From Raineyella sp034933565 (GTDB taxonomy: Bacteria; Actinomycetota; Actinomycetes; Propionibacteriales; Propionibacteriaceae): a stretch of 64,000 nucleotides of DNA. Location: contig NZ_JAYFNG010000049.1 in assembly GCF_034933565.1 (NCBI RefSeq), positions 1 through 64,000 on the forward strand, written 5' to 3'. The translations under genes and the position numbers were made by a program. The notes under the pieces were generated by a model that made no database searches, was not told the origin of the DNA, and saw nothing but the letters and a program-made list of their open reading frames with translations. This document shows positions 23,733 to 33,723 of the stretch, in pieces; position 1 is the first letter of the stretch, and each line of letters starts with the position of its first letter.

Positions 23733-25057
23733 ACGACGTCGGCCGGTTGTTGGTGGCTGCCGACCGGCAGGCACGGGAGATCCTGCTCGACGGCCCCGAC
23801 CCCGAGCGGGCGAAAGGGCTGCTGCTGGGGTGGGCGGAAGCGATGGAGACCGCCGCCGACACCCTCACCGCCATCCCCGACGGCAAGACATCGCACCAAC
23901 AGGCTGCCAACGTCCTCACCCAGGTCAGCCGGACCTCGGCCGCGGTGCACATGGACGCCCGCCGCGGCTGGCCGGACGACCAGCCACCCGACCCGCGAGC
24001 ATCGCGGATCGCCGGGCTCCTGGCCGAAGCCGGGCAGCGTCTTCGGGAACACACGTCCAGTGCTTCGCCACAGGCGGCCGAGGTGTCTGTTTCGGTTGTG
24101 CACACTACGTGGCTGCTCACCCACGGGGTCGCGATCAGCCTCGCCCGCCGCGCCAACGCGCTTCAACGCGCCAACACGGCAGGCCCCCAAGCTCAGGCGG
24201 TGACACTCCTGGCCGAACGCGTCCGAAGCATCGAACAGATGCTCGAAATCCAAGCCAACCGGCATCCGTCCCAACAGCCCGGCGAGCCTTCACCGGACGC
24301 ACGCCTGGCGGCCGCAATGACAACGTGGAACACCACCATGCACGCGGTCCTCGACCGGCACCCCGACCCCCGCAACTACGCGATCGCAGCCGATGTGAAC
24401 CTCGCGCTGCTCGCCCGGACCGCGGCGCTCACCTCCACCGCGGCGCAATCTGGAAGGCTGCCCGCCGATGATGTGCGTAGCCGGCTCCTGCCCGCACTCG
24501 AGGAAGCCGCCCACTCTTGGACCCGGACGTGGGACCAGTGGGTGAGCCTGATCACTCCGGACACCAGCGGATCCCGACCTTTGATGGACGCGGCCATCGG
24601 ACTGCGGACCATCTTGCGCGACCCGGACCTGGCCCGAGGTCCGAACACTCCGGGTGTGTTGGCTGCGGGTTTAGCCGCTGGGGTCGAAGCGGCCGTGGTG
24701 TCGCGAGCCGGGCTGGACCGCATCTCGGAGGCACCCGCGGTCGCCGTGGCGAAGCTCACCGAAGAGATGTTCGCAGCCCACCCCGATCAGGGGTTCAACC
24801 GGTTCACCATCTGGGCATCCATGGCCCGTGCCGAGGGACGCGCGCCCATCGTGATCCCCGAGCCGGTGCGCGACTACGTGCTCGGCCAGGCTGACCACAC
24901 GGTTGCGGCGTCCATCCAGGCCAGGTCGGCGAGCAGCATCCTCCTGCCCACAAGCACCTACGCCGCCTCGGTGATGTTCGCCACCGCCCGCACCCACCCT
25001 GCGTCCCGTCGTGAACCCCCACCTCGAACTATCACTCCGCCGTCGGTCGGTCGCTGA
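23729..25057 (+). CDS. Hypothetical helical element protein
   Basis: 442 aa from GTG 23729, overlapping the stop of the previous gene (GTGA). Alanine-rich and almost entirely helical: MLEIQANRHPSQQPGEP separates two helical halves, and SVSVVHTTWLLTHGVAISLAR and GVLAAGLAAGVEAAVVSRAG are the most hydrophobic stretches, though short of clear membrane spans. I recognise no domain. Its position between the 121-aa gene and a replication-type gene suggests an element-maintenance role. Confidence 0.7.
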   Translation: MNDVGRLLVAADRQAREILLDGPDPERAKGLLLGWAEAMETAADTLTAIPDGKTSHQQAANVLTQVSRTSAAVHMDARRGWPDDQPPDPRASRIAGLLAEAGQRLREHTSSASPQAAEVSVSVVHTTWLLTHGVAISLARRANALQRANTAGPQAQAVTLLAERVRSIEQMLEIQANRHPSQQPGEPSPDARLAAAMTTWNTTMHAVLDRHPDPRNYAIAADVNLALLARTAALTSTAAQSGRLPADDVRSRLLPALEEAAHSWTRTWDQWVSLITPDTSGSRPLMDAAIGLRTILRDPDLARGPNTPGVLAAGLAAGVEAAVVSRAGLDRISEAPAVAVAKLTEEMFAAHPDQGFNRFTIWASMARAEGRAPIVIPEPVRDYVLGQADHTVAASIQARSASSILLPTSTYAASVMFATARTHPASRREPPPRTITPPSVGR

Positions 25058-25118
25058 CCAGCCGGTCGGCACAACCCTCAACAGGAAGGGGCAGATAGCA
25101 CTAGCCCGGGAAAGACCG

Positions 25119-25142
25119 AGGCCCGCCGTCGCGGGCGGGCCT
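25119..25142 (+). terminator. Hairpin before the replication-type gene
   Basis: AGGCCCGCC (25119-25127) pairs with GGCGGGCCT (25134-25142) over a 6-nt loop. It lies between the stop at 25057 and the GTG at 25236 and probably separates the two transcripts. Confidence 0.55.
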
Positions 25143-25235
25143 GGGTGTCGGCCTCGGGCACCCCCTCCCTCGACCGACCAACGGGGAACTGAATCCCCGG
25201 AGAACTCTTTCCGCTTATCCCAGAAAGGTCCTCAG

Positions 25236-27365
25236 GTGGCCAGCATAACAACCAGCGCACCCGCCGCCGAACGGGCCCGCCGCGGCGGACCAAAGGACGT
25301 CGTCGCGGCGATCGACGACCTGCTGTTCGACCCCGACGGCTGGTTTGCCATCGACAGCACCAACCGCCGCGTGCCACGCGTGGTCATCCCCACCAGACAG
25401 GCCGGCCTCGCCCTGGTCGGACGCGGACAAGTCGCAACAATCGTCGGGCGCCTCAGACCCGAAGCCGTGGCCATCGACATCGACCTCGACGGCTGGCGCG
25501 GCAATCGAGCCGCAGACGAGATCACCGCATGGTGCGACCAACACCTGCTGTGGACGCTGACCCGGCCCTCCGGCGCAGCCGGACACCGGCATCTGCTGAT
25601 CGTCCACGGCGGACTGCTGGACGACCTGCATGACTTCGTCAAGAGCCTGCGCGGCGAGCTGGCCGCCAGCCCCAAACAGATCGACCTGCGCCGCACGCTA
25701 CGTCCGTTGACCGCCCCGCACCGGTTGGGCGGCACACCACCCCCTGCATTCGGCGAGCGCCCCCCAACGGACACGTTGCGAAGCCTGACACGCGCCCTGC
25801 CCGCCAGCCGAGACCCGAACAGCAGACGAATCTCGTACTCACCGACCAGCTCGGACGAAGTCCTGGGCGCGCGTCCACGACCCGCGAAGCCGCTGCCGCA
25901 GCCGTGGGAACGGTACATGCGGGACGGCGTCTGCCCGACGCTGGGCGGCCACGACCACAGTCGATCCACTTACGAAGCCATCGCGACCGGGGCGCTGTTG
26001 CGGGCGGGTCACACAGCAGACACCGCGTGGCAGCAGATCCTGGCTGCGCACCCCGACGTCATGACCAAGGCCCGCAGCAACAAACGCCGCTGGCTCAACC
26101 ATGTCTGGAACCGCGCAGTCCTCGACGACCACACGTTCGCCCCGACCGTCAGTCGAGACCCGAACATCATGGCCGCGACCGCCGCAGCTCGCGCCGAACT
26201 GTGGCGACTGCTGCCCGGCCAACGCTCGCGGACGTCGATCCTGCGCGTGGGGCTGGCGATCCTCGACCGTATGGAACGCGTCGGCTGCCTACGGGTACCG
26301 GTACCCGAACGCGACCTGGTACTCGACACCGGCATCACCGACCGCAAGACCATCCGCGCAGCGCTGCGCCAACTGCACGCGCACAGCATCGGCACCCTGC
26401 ACACCGACACCCTCGCGGCAGGGGCGCGCAGGGCGCGCACATCCTTCGAGTTCTCCGTCCCGCCGAGCACAGACCCCGAGATCCCCCCACCTGGTTCTCA
26501 CACCCCCCTACCCCCAGCCCTCTGGCACGTCCTGCCACCGGCCGCCGCGATCTTCTGGCACTACCTAAGAACCAGCAGCCTGCCGGCCAGCCCGGCCACG
26601 TTGCTGAGCGGGACCGGCCAGACAACGCCCGGGGCAGTGGCGTCCCGACACCAACATGGCTACGCCGTGGACGTGCTACGCCAACTCGGACGAATCGGCC
26701 TGGTCAAGTGCGACGAACACGGTGCCTGGCGGTCGGCCGTCCCCGATTCGGCCGATCCCGGCTATCGGGCGGCCGTCGGTGAGGCAGAGCGGGTCTATCA
26801 GGTTCGGCACGGACAGATCGAGGTCGAACGGGCCGCCTACCGCTCGCGGATCTTCAGCGAATGGGGACGGCAACGCGCGGCAGCCATCGAGAACGACCGT
26901 CGCAGACACCAAGCCTGGTGGGACGCTCTCGCCGAGCCCGAGCGGCACCGGCGACGCTCCAACGCCACCAAAGAGTTCGTCAAACGCAGCCCGTGCGACC
27001 AAGCCCAGGACAAACACCGCTGGGCGGCCCAGCGACAAGCCAATGGGATCAACGAGGCCAGCCGCCACGCCCAGTGGGTGGCATCAATCCCGGCCGACGA
27101 GTACAGACGCCGATCGGCAGACCGTGCTCGCATCTTCGCGGCCAGGCCCCACCACGAACAATGGACGCTCGCCGCCGCCTGGGACGCCCACCGACGCAAG
27201 TTCAGCCTCGCCCGGGGAGACGGCCGCCAAACCCGTGGACGATCGGCGCTCTTGGAAAGTGCGGCCGGCCATGCGCTCGAGTCGGAGACAGACCAGCCCA
27301 GCGGGCCGGATGTTCTCGGTAAGGAGCACACGCGACTAGCGGATGTAGTTGAAGGAAGTCCGTGA
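25236..27365 (+). CDS. Putative element replication protein with primase-polymerase-like N-terminus
   Basis: 709 aa from GTG 25236, behind AAAGG; the frame is open upstream to 25011 but overlaps the previous gene. The N-terminal third shows a pattern like archaeo-eukaryotic primases: AVAIDIDLDGWRG (D-x-D), AAGHRHLLIVHGG (x-H) and PKQIDLRRTLRPLTAPHRLG (late Asp, then R-x-G). The middle has a winged-helix-like part (DLVLDTGITDRKTIRAALRQ), and the C-terminus is a long charged Arg/Glu-rich helix. This layout suits a Rep/primase for element replication after transfer. The AEP reading is tentative. Confidence 0.55.
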   Translation: MASITTSAPAAERARRGGPKDVVAAIDDLLFDPDGWFAIDSTNRRVPRVVIPTRQAGLALVGRGQVATIVGRLRPEAVAIDIDLDGWRGNRAADEITAWCDQHLLWTLTRPSGAAGHRHLLIVHGGLLDDLHDFVKSLRGELAASPKQIDLRRTLRPLTAPHRLGGTPPPAFGERPPTDTLRSLTRALPASRDPNSRRISYSPTSSDEVLGARPRPAKPLPQPWERYMRDGVCPTLGGHDHSRSTYEAIATGALLRAGHTADTAWQQILAAHPDVMTKARSNKRRWLNHVWNRAVLDDHTFAPTVSRDPNIMAATAAARAELWRLLPGQRSRTSILRVGLAILDRMERVGCLRVPVPERDLVLDTGITDRKTIRAALRQLHAHSIGTLHTDTLAAGARRARTSFEFSVPPSTDPEIPPPGSHTPLPPALWHVLPPAAAIFWHYLRTSSLPASPATLLSGTGQTTPGAVASRHQHGYAVDVLRQLGRIGLVKCDEHGAWRSAVPDSADPGYRAAVGEAERVYQVRHGQIEVERAAYRSRIFSEWGRQRAAAIENDRRRHQAWWDALAEPERHRRRSNATKEFVKRSPCDQAQDKHRWAAQRQANGINEASRHAQWVASIPADEYRRRSADRARIFAARPHHEQWTLAAAWDAHRRKFSLARGDGRQTRGRSALLESAAGHALESETDQPSGPDVLGKEHTRLADVVEGSP

Positions 27366-27448
27366 GACGTCATGACCCCGGCTCGACCCGTGTCACAGTC
27401 TTCAATCAGCGGGAAGTGGAGCCGTCGCGTTCGGTGGTGTCTGCCACC

Positions 27449-28153
27449 ATGCTGGGCATGGGGAACCCAATATGGACTGATCAACTCGCCGCTTGGTCGG
27501 CACTGGTCTCGGCGGCTTTGACGCTTGGGCTACTGGTTTTTGCTGTCTTCGCTTGGCGGACGGCACATCGCACATTGGAAGAATCGCGCAAGGCCAGCGT
27601 CGCAGCGCAGAAGTCAGCGGAGGCGGCCGAGGCCGCTAACGAGCAGCTCCGGCGTGACAGCATTGGGCAAACGCGACCGTACGTATTCGCAGAGATCCTC
27701 CCGGGGCTGGCCGGCGTGACCTCTTGGGACATCCGAATCACTAACGCGGGCAAGTCGTCAGCCCGAGAGCTCACGCTGAGACCATTGAAGTGGCCCAACC
27801 GCGAAGACACGGTAATGCAGTCGCTCCGAGAGTTGATGGAGACGCCACGCACGCTCCCGCCCGGGTGCTCCATTCGCGCACTATGGCGCCTCGGCCCCCC
27901 GGAACCGGGAACCTATACCAAGGGTGCAGAGGAGATGGGCATGGACGAGCGCGGGCAAGTCTCGGTCATGTATCGAAGCGACGATCGGGATCAACCGGCC
28001 TACGTCGATGTTTTCGACGTCAACACCCATGGTGCGGGCCTGTGGCCGGTCCCCGAGGCAGGCCCAGCGCCCGACGATCTCAAAGGGGATCTGCGGAAGT
28101 TCTACAAGCTCGGTCAGGCTCTTGTGCGGCGCGTCGGCGAGCTTGGCCGCTGA
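27449..28153 (+). CDS. Hypothetical single-pass membrane protein
   Basis: 234 aa from ATG 27449 (MLGMGNPIWTDQLAAWSALV); ATG 27458 is an alternative. One membrane helix (about 14-38, SALVSAALTLGLLVFAVFAW), a charged coiled-coil (RTLEESRKASVAAQKSAEAA), then a beta-rich globular region beginning TRPYVFAEILPGLAGVTSWD, as in small phage- and defence-linked proteins. Function unknown. It ends about 110 bp before the convergent giant nuclease-NTPase gene and could be an accessory to it. Confidence 0.65.
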   Translation: MLGMGNPIWTDQLAAWSALVSAALTLGLLVFAVFAWRTAHRTLEESRKASVAAQKSAEAAEAANEQLRRDSIGQTRPYVFAEILPGLAGVTSWDIRITNAGKSSARELTLRPLKWPNREDTVMQSLRELMETPRTLPPGCSIRALWRLGPPEPGTYTKGAEEMGMDERGQVSVMYRSDDRDQPAYVDVFDVNTHGAGLWPVPEAGPAPDDLKGDLRKFYKLGQALVRRVGELGR

Positions 28154-28263
28154 GCTTGGCCGCTGAGCTGGTTCCACGCTGGACGCAGCTGAGCACCTAG
28201 CGACTGCGGGAATTGAATGCCCAGGCGTGCAGGGCAGACCGCGTGCACACACGCCACGGTGTG

Positions 28264-31200
28264 CTAGGCGAAGCGTGGCAGCATGTGGGCAAACTGGGCG
28301 TCTGCGATGTCGAAGTGGTCCTCCACAGCCGAAATCAGAACGCCGGTTCTCAGGATCACCGCCGCAGCTGCGCTGGGCTCGCCTGTTCTGTCTAGGTTCA
28401 GCAGGCGCAGACTCTGCAAACTCTCGATCTTGTTCCAGCCGGACTTGCCTTCGTCTGTGAAGTCTTTGACGGTGGAAAAGTCGTCCGAGATTGCGGCGCC
28501 AATTGTCGTGAGGATAGCGTTAAGTTCTGAAACGTATTTGGTCCTGTCGTGGGGAGATGTGAGTTCGTCGAGTTGCGCCCAAGTATTGAGAAGGCGCTCG
28601 GATGACTCTTCTAGAGCGCGGCGCTCATCCTCCAGGGTCACGTTGGCTCCGCGAATGGCCGTGATCGCGGCGATCGCCGCGAGCCGGCGAGCGTGCCTCA
28701 GGAACGTGGCGTAGGGTGTGGAGATCGGTGTTGGAGCGACCTTTGCAAAGGCGCGCGGAGACTCGTGATCGCCTAGCAGCAGTACACCCCTATGGGCGAT
28801 CTGGACGATGGATGCTCGAAGGTAACCCTCGGGTTTGCGCAACCCAATCCATATTCGACGATCTGGATGTGCACGGGCTTCCCTTGCGGCGTCGGAGACG
28901 AGTGTGATGCGGTTCAGGTAAGTGTTGATCTCCTCGCCCTCAACGGTGATCGCCAGATCCCCGGGTGGCCAGCTCGTCATGGGCTGGTCAGATGCGCTGG
29001 GGGCAACGGAAACTGCGAACCCTGATCTGCCGAGCGTGAGCCTCATGCGATCGGCCTCCTGCTCGAGTGCGGCCGAGGAACGCTCGGCCGCAACCCCGGC
29101 GGCGGCCGCCATCCGAGCCGCGCCCGTGTGCCGGCTCGCGGCGGCTCGCATCAACTCGCGGATCGGGGCACCTGCCCCTGCACTGGCGGACGCGATCACA
29201 CGTAAGTGGCGGACGTATTCCAGGAGGCGTGCGCAGTCTGGAGAGTCCGGGAGGTAGCGGTACCGGTCAAGCTCGATCATTGCGCTGATCTTCGGTGTGA
29301 GATCGTCAAGCATCCCAATGGTGTGGAGGGGGCTTCGCTTGGTGATATCCGCCCGCGCGAGATTGGGGATGACGTGTTGGAGCAGCGACCGAGCCACAGA
29401 AACGGCGACGCTTTCCACGGGATACTCACCGAGAGCGCCAGGGATCTCGTCTGTATATTCCGCTTCCGCGGGTGCATCCATCTCCAAAAGCAATGCCTTC
29501 GCCGCCTCGAACCGACGAAGCGTCGCTCGTGTCACTGACCGATCGCTAAGGTGCGCGATGGTGATCTCGGGAAGCAGGTCGATCAGTGCCCTGATGGTGT
29601 CGGCCTCTGCGGCAAGCTTGGAGGTCAGCGAGCCCGCGCCGTAGAGTCGGGACAGTGCTCGAGCTTGGGCTCTGTTGTCGGAGACTTCGAGAGTGTGAGG
29701 AAGTTTCTCTCGGGGGATCGCTTTGTCGACGAGCGGGAAGTCGCTGAGCATGACCAAACGTCCGAGGGCGTCGACGGCACCGACCCTCGCAATCGTCGCT
29801 GTTGGTGCGAGAGCGAGGGCGAGTCGGCAGATCTCCACGACGGGTTCGTTCTGGTTCGGCTGTAGCTCCTCGTCGATGAATATCCATTTCCCATCAATCC
29901 CGTCATCCGTACGTTCGAGCGACGCTAGCCACGGGGTTTCTGTGGCGATCCGGTGCAGGAGGTGATGCTCACCTCCTGCAGCAGCCACCGCTTGCTCGGC
30001 GAGTGCGGGTGCGGCGCGGCGGAACGCCTCCGTCATGTCGGCCGCGTCCTGCAAGGGCCACACCGATAGTCGTGCACCGATCGCATCAGCCGCGCCACGG
30101 AGGGCTGCGGAGTCAATCCCGCGGAGCACGGTCACGGCCTGCAGGAGCAGGTGACGTGGATCGTGGTCCGCTACCGCCTTGTTCAGGATTTCTTCGATGA
30201 GAGGTGCCCCAATCGCTTGCCATAAGGGTTGGAGGTCAGGGTCGGTCGGGACGTCGCGGAGTTGCATTACGGCGGCCAAGAGGGCGGGTTGGAGCAGGCC
30301 ATCGGTGTCGGGGCGCTGCTGGGTGCGGGACATCATGAACGTTGTAACAGCTCTACCGGCGTCAACGCCACATTCATCTAGGATGCGCTTCCAATCGTCG
30401 GCGCGTTGCCGCAAGCCATCCGTTCGGAAGGCCGAGGCGACGGCGATGAGCGTCTGAAGGTCTCGGTCGCGCATGACACGTTCGGCCGCAGGTCGGATCA
30501 TCGCGGCCGAGTCAGCACCTGACTCGAGAGCGCGTCGGAGAAGGCGTGCGAGTTCGGTGGCAGGCACGAGTGCGACGAGGTCTCTGAGGGTCTCACGCTG
30601 TCCGAAAGGATGGCTCGCGCGGGCAAGGGAGGCAGAGCGGATCTCGTGCAGCGGGCGAAGGAGATTGCCCGAGTCCTCGATGATGAGGTGCTCGTCGACA
30701 AGGCGGCGGCTCGCCGCAGTGAACGCGCTGAGATTGGCATTGAGGGCCGATTGAACTGCGCGCGCCGGAACGGGGACGCCGTACTGGTTGGCACAGGATG
30801 CAATGCGAAGGATCTCGAGTTCGAGGTGTCGGGTGTGGTCGGCCTCGCGCGCCCGGACTTGCGCTCCGAGGATCGTATCGAGGTTCTCACCCTCAGTGAG
30901 CAGCGTGACGTACTCCAAGAGGAAACCGTCGGCGCGTTCGGCTGGCTCCCGCCAACCAGCCCAGGATGTTAGGTGTCGAGCCCGGAAGTCGCGCCACAGG
31001 TGCTCCGCGAAAGTTTCGTCAAGTCTGGGCGTTATCGTGGCGACCGTCGACAACAGCCGGACAGGGAATCGGTCCTCTTCCCGGATGGAGACGATAGTTA
31101 TCACGTTCGGAAAGTCGACAAGCCGACGCAAGAGCCGATCGAGGACCACGGGATCGTGTCGGCCCGCGTCGTCAACCAAGATGCCAACGGGTGCATGGGT

Positions 31201-32271
31201 GCTCGGCCGCAAGTACTCGATGCGTGCCGCGAGGAGCGCGACGGCATCACGACCGGTGCGACCAGTTGGCGTCAGCGAGTGAACCTGCTGCCACCGAAAC
31301 GAACTGCGGATCTCGTGCGCCACGGAGTAGGCGAGTGCGCTCTTTCCACTGCCACTGGGCCCTGCAATCACCGCCAGACGGCGCACCTCGGCGACTTCGA
31401 TAACTTGCCGTACGAGTTCGGGGCGCGGCACGAGCCAGCCACCTGCGACGTGAGCCGCTCCCACGTGCGCACCGCGACGCACGTCCGACTCGTCGGCAGG
31501 TGCTGCCCAGTCAATTGCGTCAGCTACTCCTAGCGACCTCGCCTCATCGAGAAGCTCCACATCGACGGTCGCGAGGACTTGATCCACGAGGGCATCGATG
31601 CCGGCGATGTCCACAAATGCGCGGTTGGCAACGTCCCCGTGGGTGTTGGCATCAGTTGCCTGCCCGATCTGCGTGCATACAGCTGCAACTATGATCTCCG
31701 CGAGCGACTCCGGAATATCACGAGCGTTGACGACAATGCTGATTGCCTGGGGTCGCGGTTCGGGGCAGAGTGCGACTGAGAGCGAAGCCATGAAATCTGG
31801 CGCAATCTCATCATCCACTGAGATCGAAGCCAGTTCCTTAGTCAACTCAGGTCCAGCAGTCGGACCCATCGAAGTAAAGTCGCCATTCCACTCTGGTATA
31901 GGGATTTTGGTGACTGGGCGCTCAAGCAGAAGGGCCGTCGATGCTGGAAGGCCCGCATTCCTGCGTGTGACCCAAGCCCGAGCGACAGAGCGCAAGTCCC
32001 TACGTAGCTCGGCAACCGGAAGATCCCCTGCACTTTGACGCCGAGACTTGACTTGGATGAACAAGGAACCGTTTGGAGAACGTACCGAGATGTCGTCGTA
32101 CCCCTCAGGAGTTACTACTGCGTTTGACTCGCCTGCGCTCCAGAGACTGAGTACAACGAGGGTGGCGACGATGTCCTGGAAGCGGAAGCCACGCCCAGCA
32201 CGTGCGCCTGAGCGGGTAGTGGCCCACAGCTGGGCTTGCGGTTCGGTCGTACACTCAGGCGAACTAGGCAT
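28264..32271 (-). CDS. Giant PD-(D/E)xK nuclease-NTPase, Avs-like defence candidate
   Basis: 1335 aa from ATG 32271; an open frame extends upstream to 32418 through an Arg-rich leader. The N-terminus looks like a DUF4297/Cap4 nuclease: GRGFRFQDIVATLVVLSLW, then GYDDISVRSPNG and FIQVKSRRQ (D ... QxK). At about 310-480 sits a P-loop NTPase: LAVIAGPSGSGKSALAYSV (Walker A) and VGILVDDAGRHD (Walker B). The remaining 850 residues are helical and repeat-like, suited to sensing. Nuclease, STAND-like NTPase and long sensor in one chain is the layout of antiviral Avs proteins. Lower GC than its neighbours suggests separate origin. Confidence 0.75.
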   Translation of the reverse strand: MPSSPECTTEPQAQLWATTRSGARAGRGFRFQDIVATLVVLSLWSAGESNAVVTPEGYDDISVRSPNGSLFIQVKSRRQSAGDLPVAELRRDLRSVARAWVTRRNAGLPASTALLLERPVTKIPIPEWNGDFTSMGPTAGPELTKELASISVDDEIAPDFMASLSVALCPEPRPQAISIVVNARDIPESLAEIIVAAVCTQIGQATDANTHGDVANRAFVDIAGIDALVDQVLATVDVELLDEARSLGVADAIDWAAPADESDVRRGAHVGAAHVAGGWLVPRPELVRQVIEVAEVRRLAVIAGPSGSGKSALAYSVAHEIRSSFRWQQVHSLTPTGRTGRDAVALLAARIEYLRPSTHAPVGILVDDAGRHDPVVLDRLLRRLVDFPNVITIVSIREEDRFPVRLLSTVATITPRLDETFAEHLWRDFRARHLTSWAGWREPAERADGFLLEYVTLLTEGENLDTILGAQVRAREADHTRHLELEILRIASCANQYGVPVPARAVQSALNANLSAFTAASRRLVDEHLIIEDSGNLLRPLHEIRSASLARASHPFGQRETLRDLVALVPATELARLLRRALESGADSAAMIRPAAERVMRDRDLQTLIAVASAFRTDGLRQRADDWKRILDECGVDAGRAVTTFMMSRTQQRPDTDGLLQPALLAAVMQLRDVPTDPDLQPLWQAIGAPLIEEILNKAVADHDPRHLLLQAVTVLRGIDSAALRGAADAIGARLSVWPLQDAADMTEAFRRAAPALAEQAVAAAGGEHHLLHRIATETPWLASLERTDDGIDGKWIFIDEELQPNQNEPVVEICRLALALAPTATIARVGAVDALGRLVMLSDFPLVDKAIPREKLPHTLEVSDNRAQARALSRLYGAGSLTSKLAAEADTIRALIDLLPEITIAHLSDRSVTRATLRRFEAAKALLLEMDAPAEAEYTDEIPGALGEYPVESVAVSVARSLLQHVIPNLARADITKRSPLHTIGMLDDLTPKISAMIELDRYRYLPDSPDCARLLEYVRHLRVIASASAGAGAPIRELMRAAASRHTGAARMAAAAGVAAERSSAALEQEADRMRLTLGRSGFAVSVAPSASDQPMTSWPPGDLAITVEGEEINTYLNRITLVSDAAREARAHPDRRIWIGLRKPEGYLRASIVQIAHRGVLLLGDHESPRAFAKVAPTPISTPYATFLRHARRLAAIAAITAIRGANVTLEDERRALEESSERLLNTWAQLDELTSPHDRTKYVSELNAILTTIGAAISDDFSTVKDFTDEGKSGWNKIESLQSLRLLNLDRTGEPSAAAAVILRTGVLISAVEDHFDIADAQFAHMLPRFA

Positions 32272-32367
32272 GGCGCGCCCCGGCTTAGCTTGGTCGCCAC
32301 GGCGCTGCTGTGCTTTGCGTCGTCGACGCGCTTCGGCATTCGCACGGTCGTAGTTACGGCGGCCCAC

Positions 32368-32386
32368 TTGCGGATTGTATCCGCAA
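32368..32386. promoter_or_regulatory. Perfect palindrome upstream of the nuclease-NTPase gene
   Basis: TTGCGGAT-TGT-ATCCGCAA: 8-bp arms, 3-bp centre, 97 bp upstream of the preferred ATG, with a second GCGGATA about 10 bp away. It looks like an operator. If so, the coding region starts at 32271 and not at 32418. Confidence 0.45.
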
Positions 32387-32418
32387 CAACCGACTTGTGG
32401 CGGATATGCAGCGTCCAT

Positions 32419-33156
32419 GGCATGGTATCAAGCACACAATCGTGACGCCTCACGAGGTGGGCGACCATCATCTAGACGGTTGTCAACGTGCCGTGCAAGT
32501 GCACGTTGGCGTGAGCAATTACGGGATTTTTGAAGCGCTTGGTGGCATGTCCTCTTGCCTCGCAGGGATTTCGCTAAGGGTGAGTGAGGCATTACCTCAG
32601 CCGTAAGGCCTCGACTAGCCGAACCCTACGGTGGGATATTGGTACTCGTGCCCCACGTCACCGCGGACCAGAGCAGTTCCTCGGACAGCCATGGTTCAAG
32701 GACGCCCCCGCTGGCCTTGGTCAAGGGTGTGGGCCGTTTGCCAACGCGGAGCTGGCGAATGCTTCCGGTTGGCTTTGAGCCCAAGGGCCCAAGGCACAGG
32801 GGTGACCTTCGGCAGGTGCCCTGGCCTGGCCCCTCAAGCACGAGGTCGGCGGACATGAGGATGAGTCCTCCCCGATCTCGGTCTGCGCGCAAGCCCCCGC
32901 TGGGTTCTCAACTCCGCAGGTCAAGCCCAGGAACGACTTGCGAGTCCAGCCCAGGCCGGGTGTCCAGATTCTGACACTGCCTCACGGGAGCGGTGTCGCA
33001 GCTTTAGCGTCGCACGGGTTAGCAGGTCCGCACCCCCCATCGGATCGAAGTGCATCGAGGCATTGAAGCCCTTCCTTCGCACAAGGTGACCATGAGGTGG
33101 TCGCGATTGGCTTGTGCAGGTAGAGGCCCCAGGTAGGGGTTGAAGGAGGCGCTCAT
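32419..33156. other. Intergenic region between defence gene and Tad operon
   Basis: About 740 bp with no frame I can support on either strand. It should hold the promoters of the giant minus-strand gene and of the Tad operon, whose first ORF (33157) is preceded by GGGTTGAAGGAGG. No RNA gene or repeat recognised. Confidence 0.4.
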
Positions 33157-33723
33157 ATGGTCGCGAACCGCCCGGGAGTCCGGATAGTGCTCACCAGCGC
33201 CCTGGCGGCGCTTGTGTTGGCCGGCTGCGGCACAGCGAACCAGACCCCCAGTCCGTCGCCGACGCCCCCTAAGTCGACAGCCACGTCAACGCCGCCGCAG
33301 ACCCCGACGCCGACGCTGTCGGCGGATGAACGGGCCGCTGTCGACGCGGCACAAGCAGCTCTGGCCCTGTACGACCGGCTGGCGGCTGATCCGATGGCCG
33401 ATGTCGGCGAGCTGACGACGGTCGCGAGGGACAGCGCCTACCTCACGTGGTCGTCCTGGCTCAGGGACTACCGCAGCAACGGCTGGGTGGGCCATGGCGC
33501 CCAGTCGTCGACCCTGCAGAGTACGGACCCCGGATCGGACGCCCGGCAGTGGATCGTCACGTTGTGTGTCGACAACTCCCAGACTGACATGGTCGACAAG
33601 GACGGGAACTCGGTCGTCAACAAGGACGCCCCGACCAGGACGGTGGGTGTCTACACGGTCACACAGGACCCGACCATGTTCGGATGGTTCGTCACCGCCT
33701 TCGAATCGGCGGGGACATGCTGA
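33157..33723 (+). CDS. Secreted lipoprotein at the head of the Tad operon
   Basis: 188 aa behind GAAGGAGGCG. The signal peptide ends in a lipobox, LAALVLAGCGT (Cys at about 26), followed by a Pro/Thr/Ser linker (TPSPSPTPPKSTATSTPPQT) and a globular domain with an NTF2-like feel (AALALYDRLAADPMADVGEL ... VGVYTVTQDPTMFGWFVTAF). One or two Cys could form a disulfide. The next gene's ATG overlaps its stop by a few bases, so it begins the pilus transcript. Role unknown; a pilus-associated envelope lipoprotein is likely. Confidence 0.82.
   Translation: MVANRPGVRIVLTSALAALVLAGCGTANQTPSPSPTPPKSTATSTPPQTPTPTLSADERAAVDAAQAALALYDRLAADPMADVGELTTVARDSAYLTWSSWLRDYRSNGWVGHGAQSSTLQSTDPGSDARQWIVTLCVDNSQTDMVDKDGNSVVNKDAPTRTVGVYTVTQDPTMFGWFVTAFESAGTC

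Noticed and set aside
32368..32386. Palindrome as a LexA/SOS box
   Set aside because: It lacks the actinobacterial GAAC-N4-GTTC core, so I list it only as an unidentified operator.
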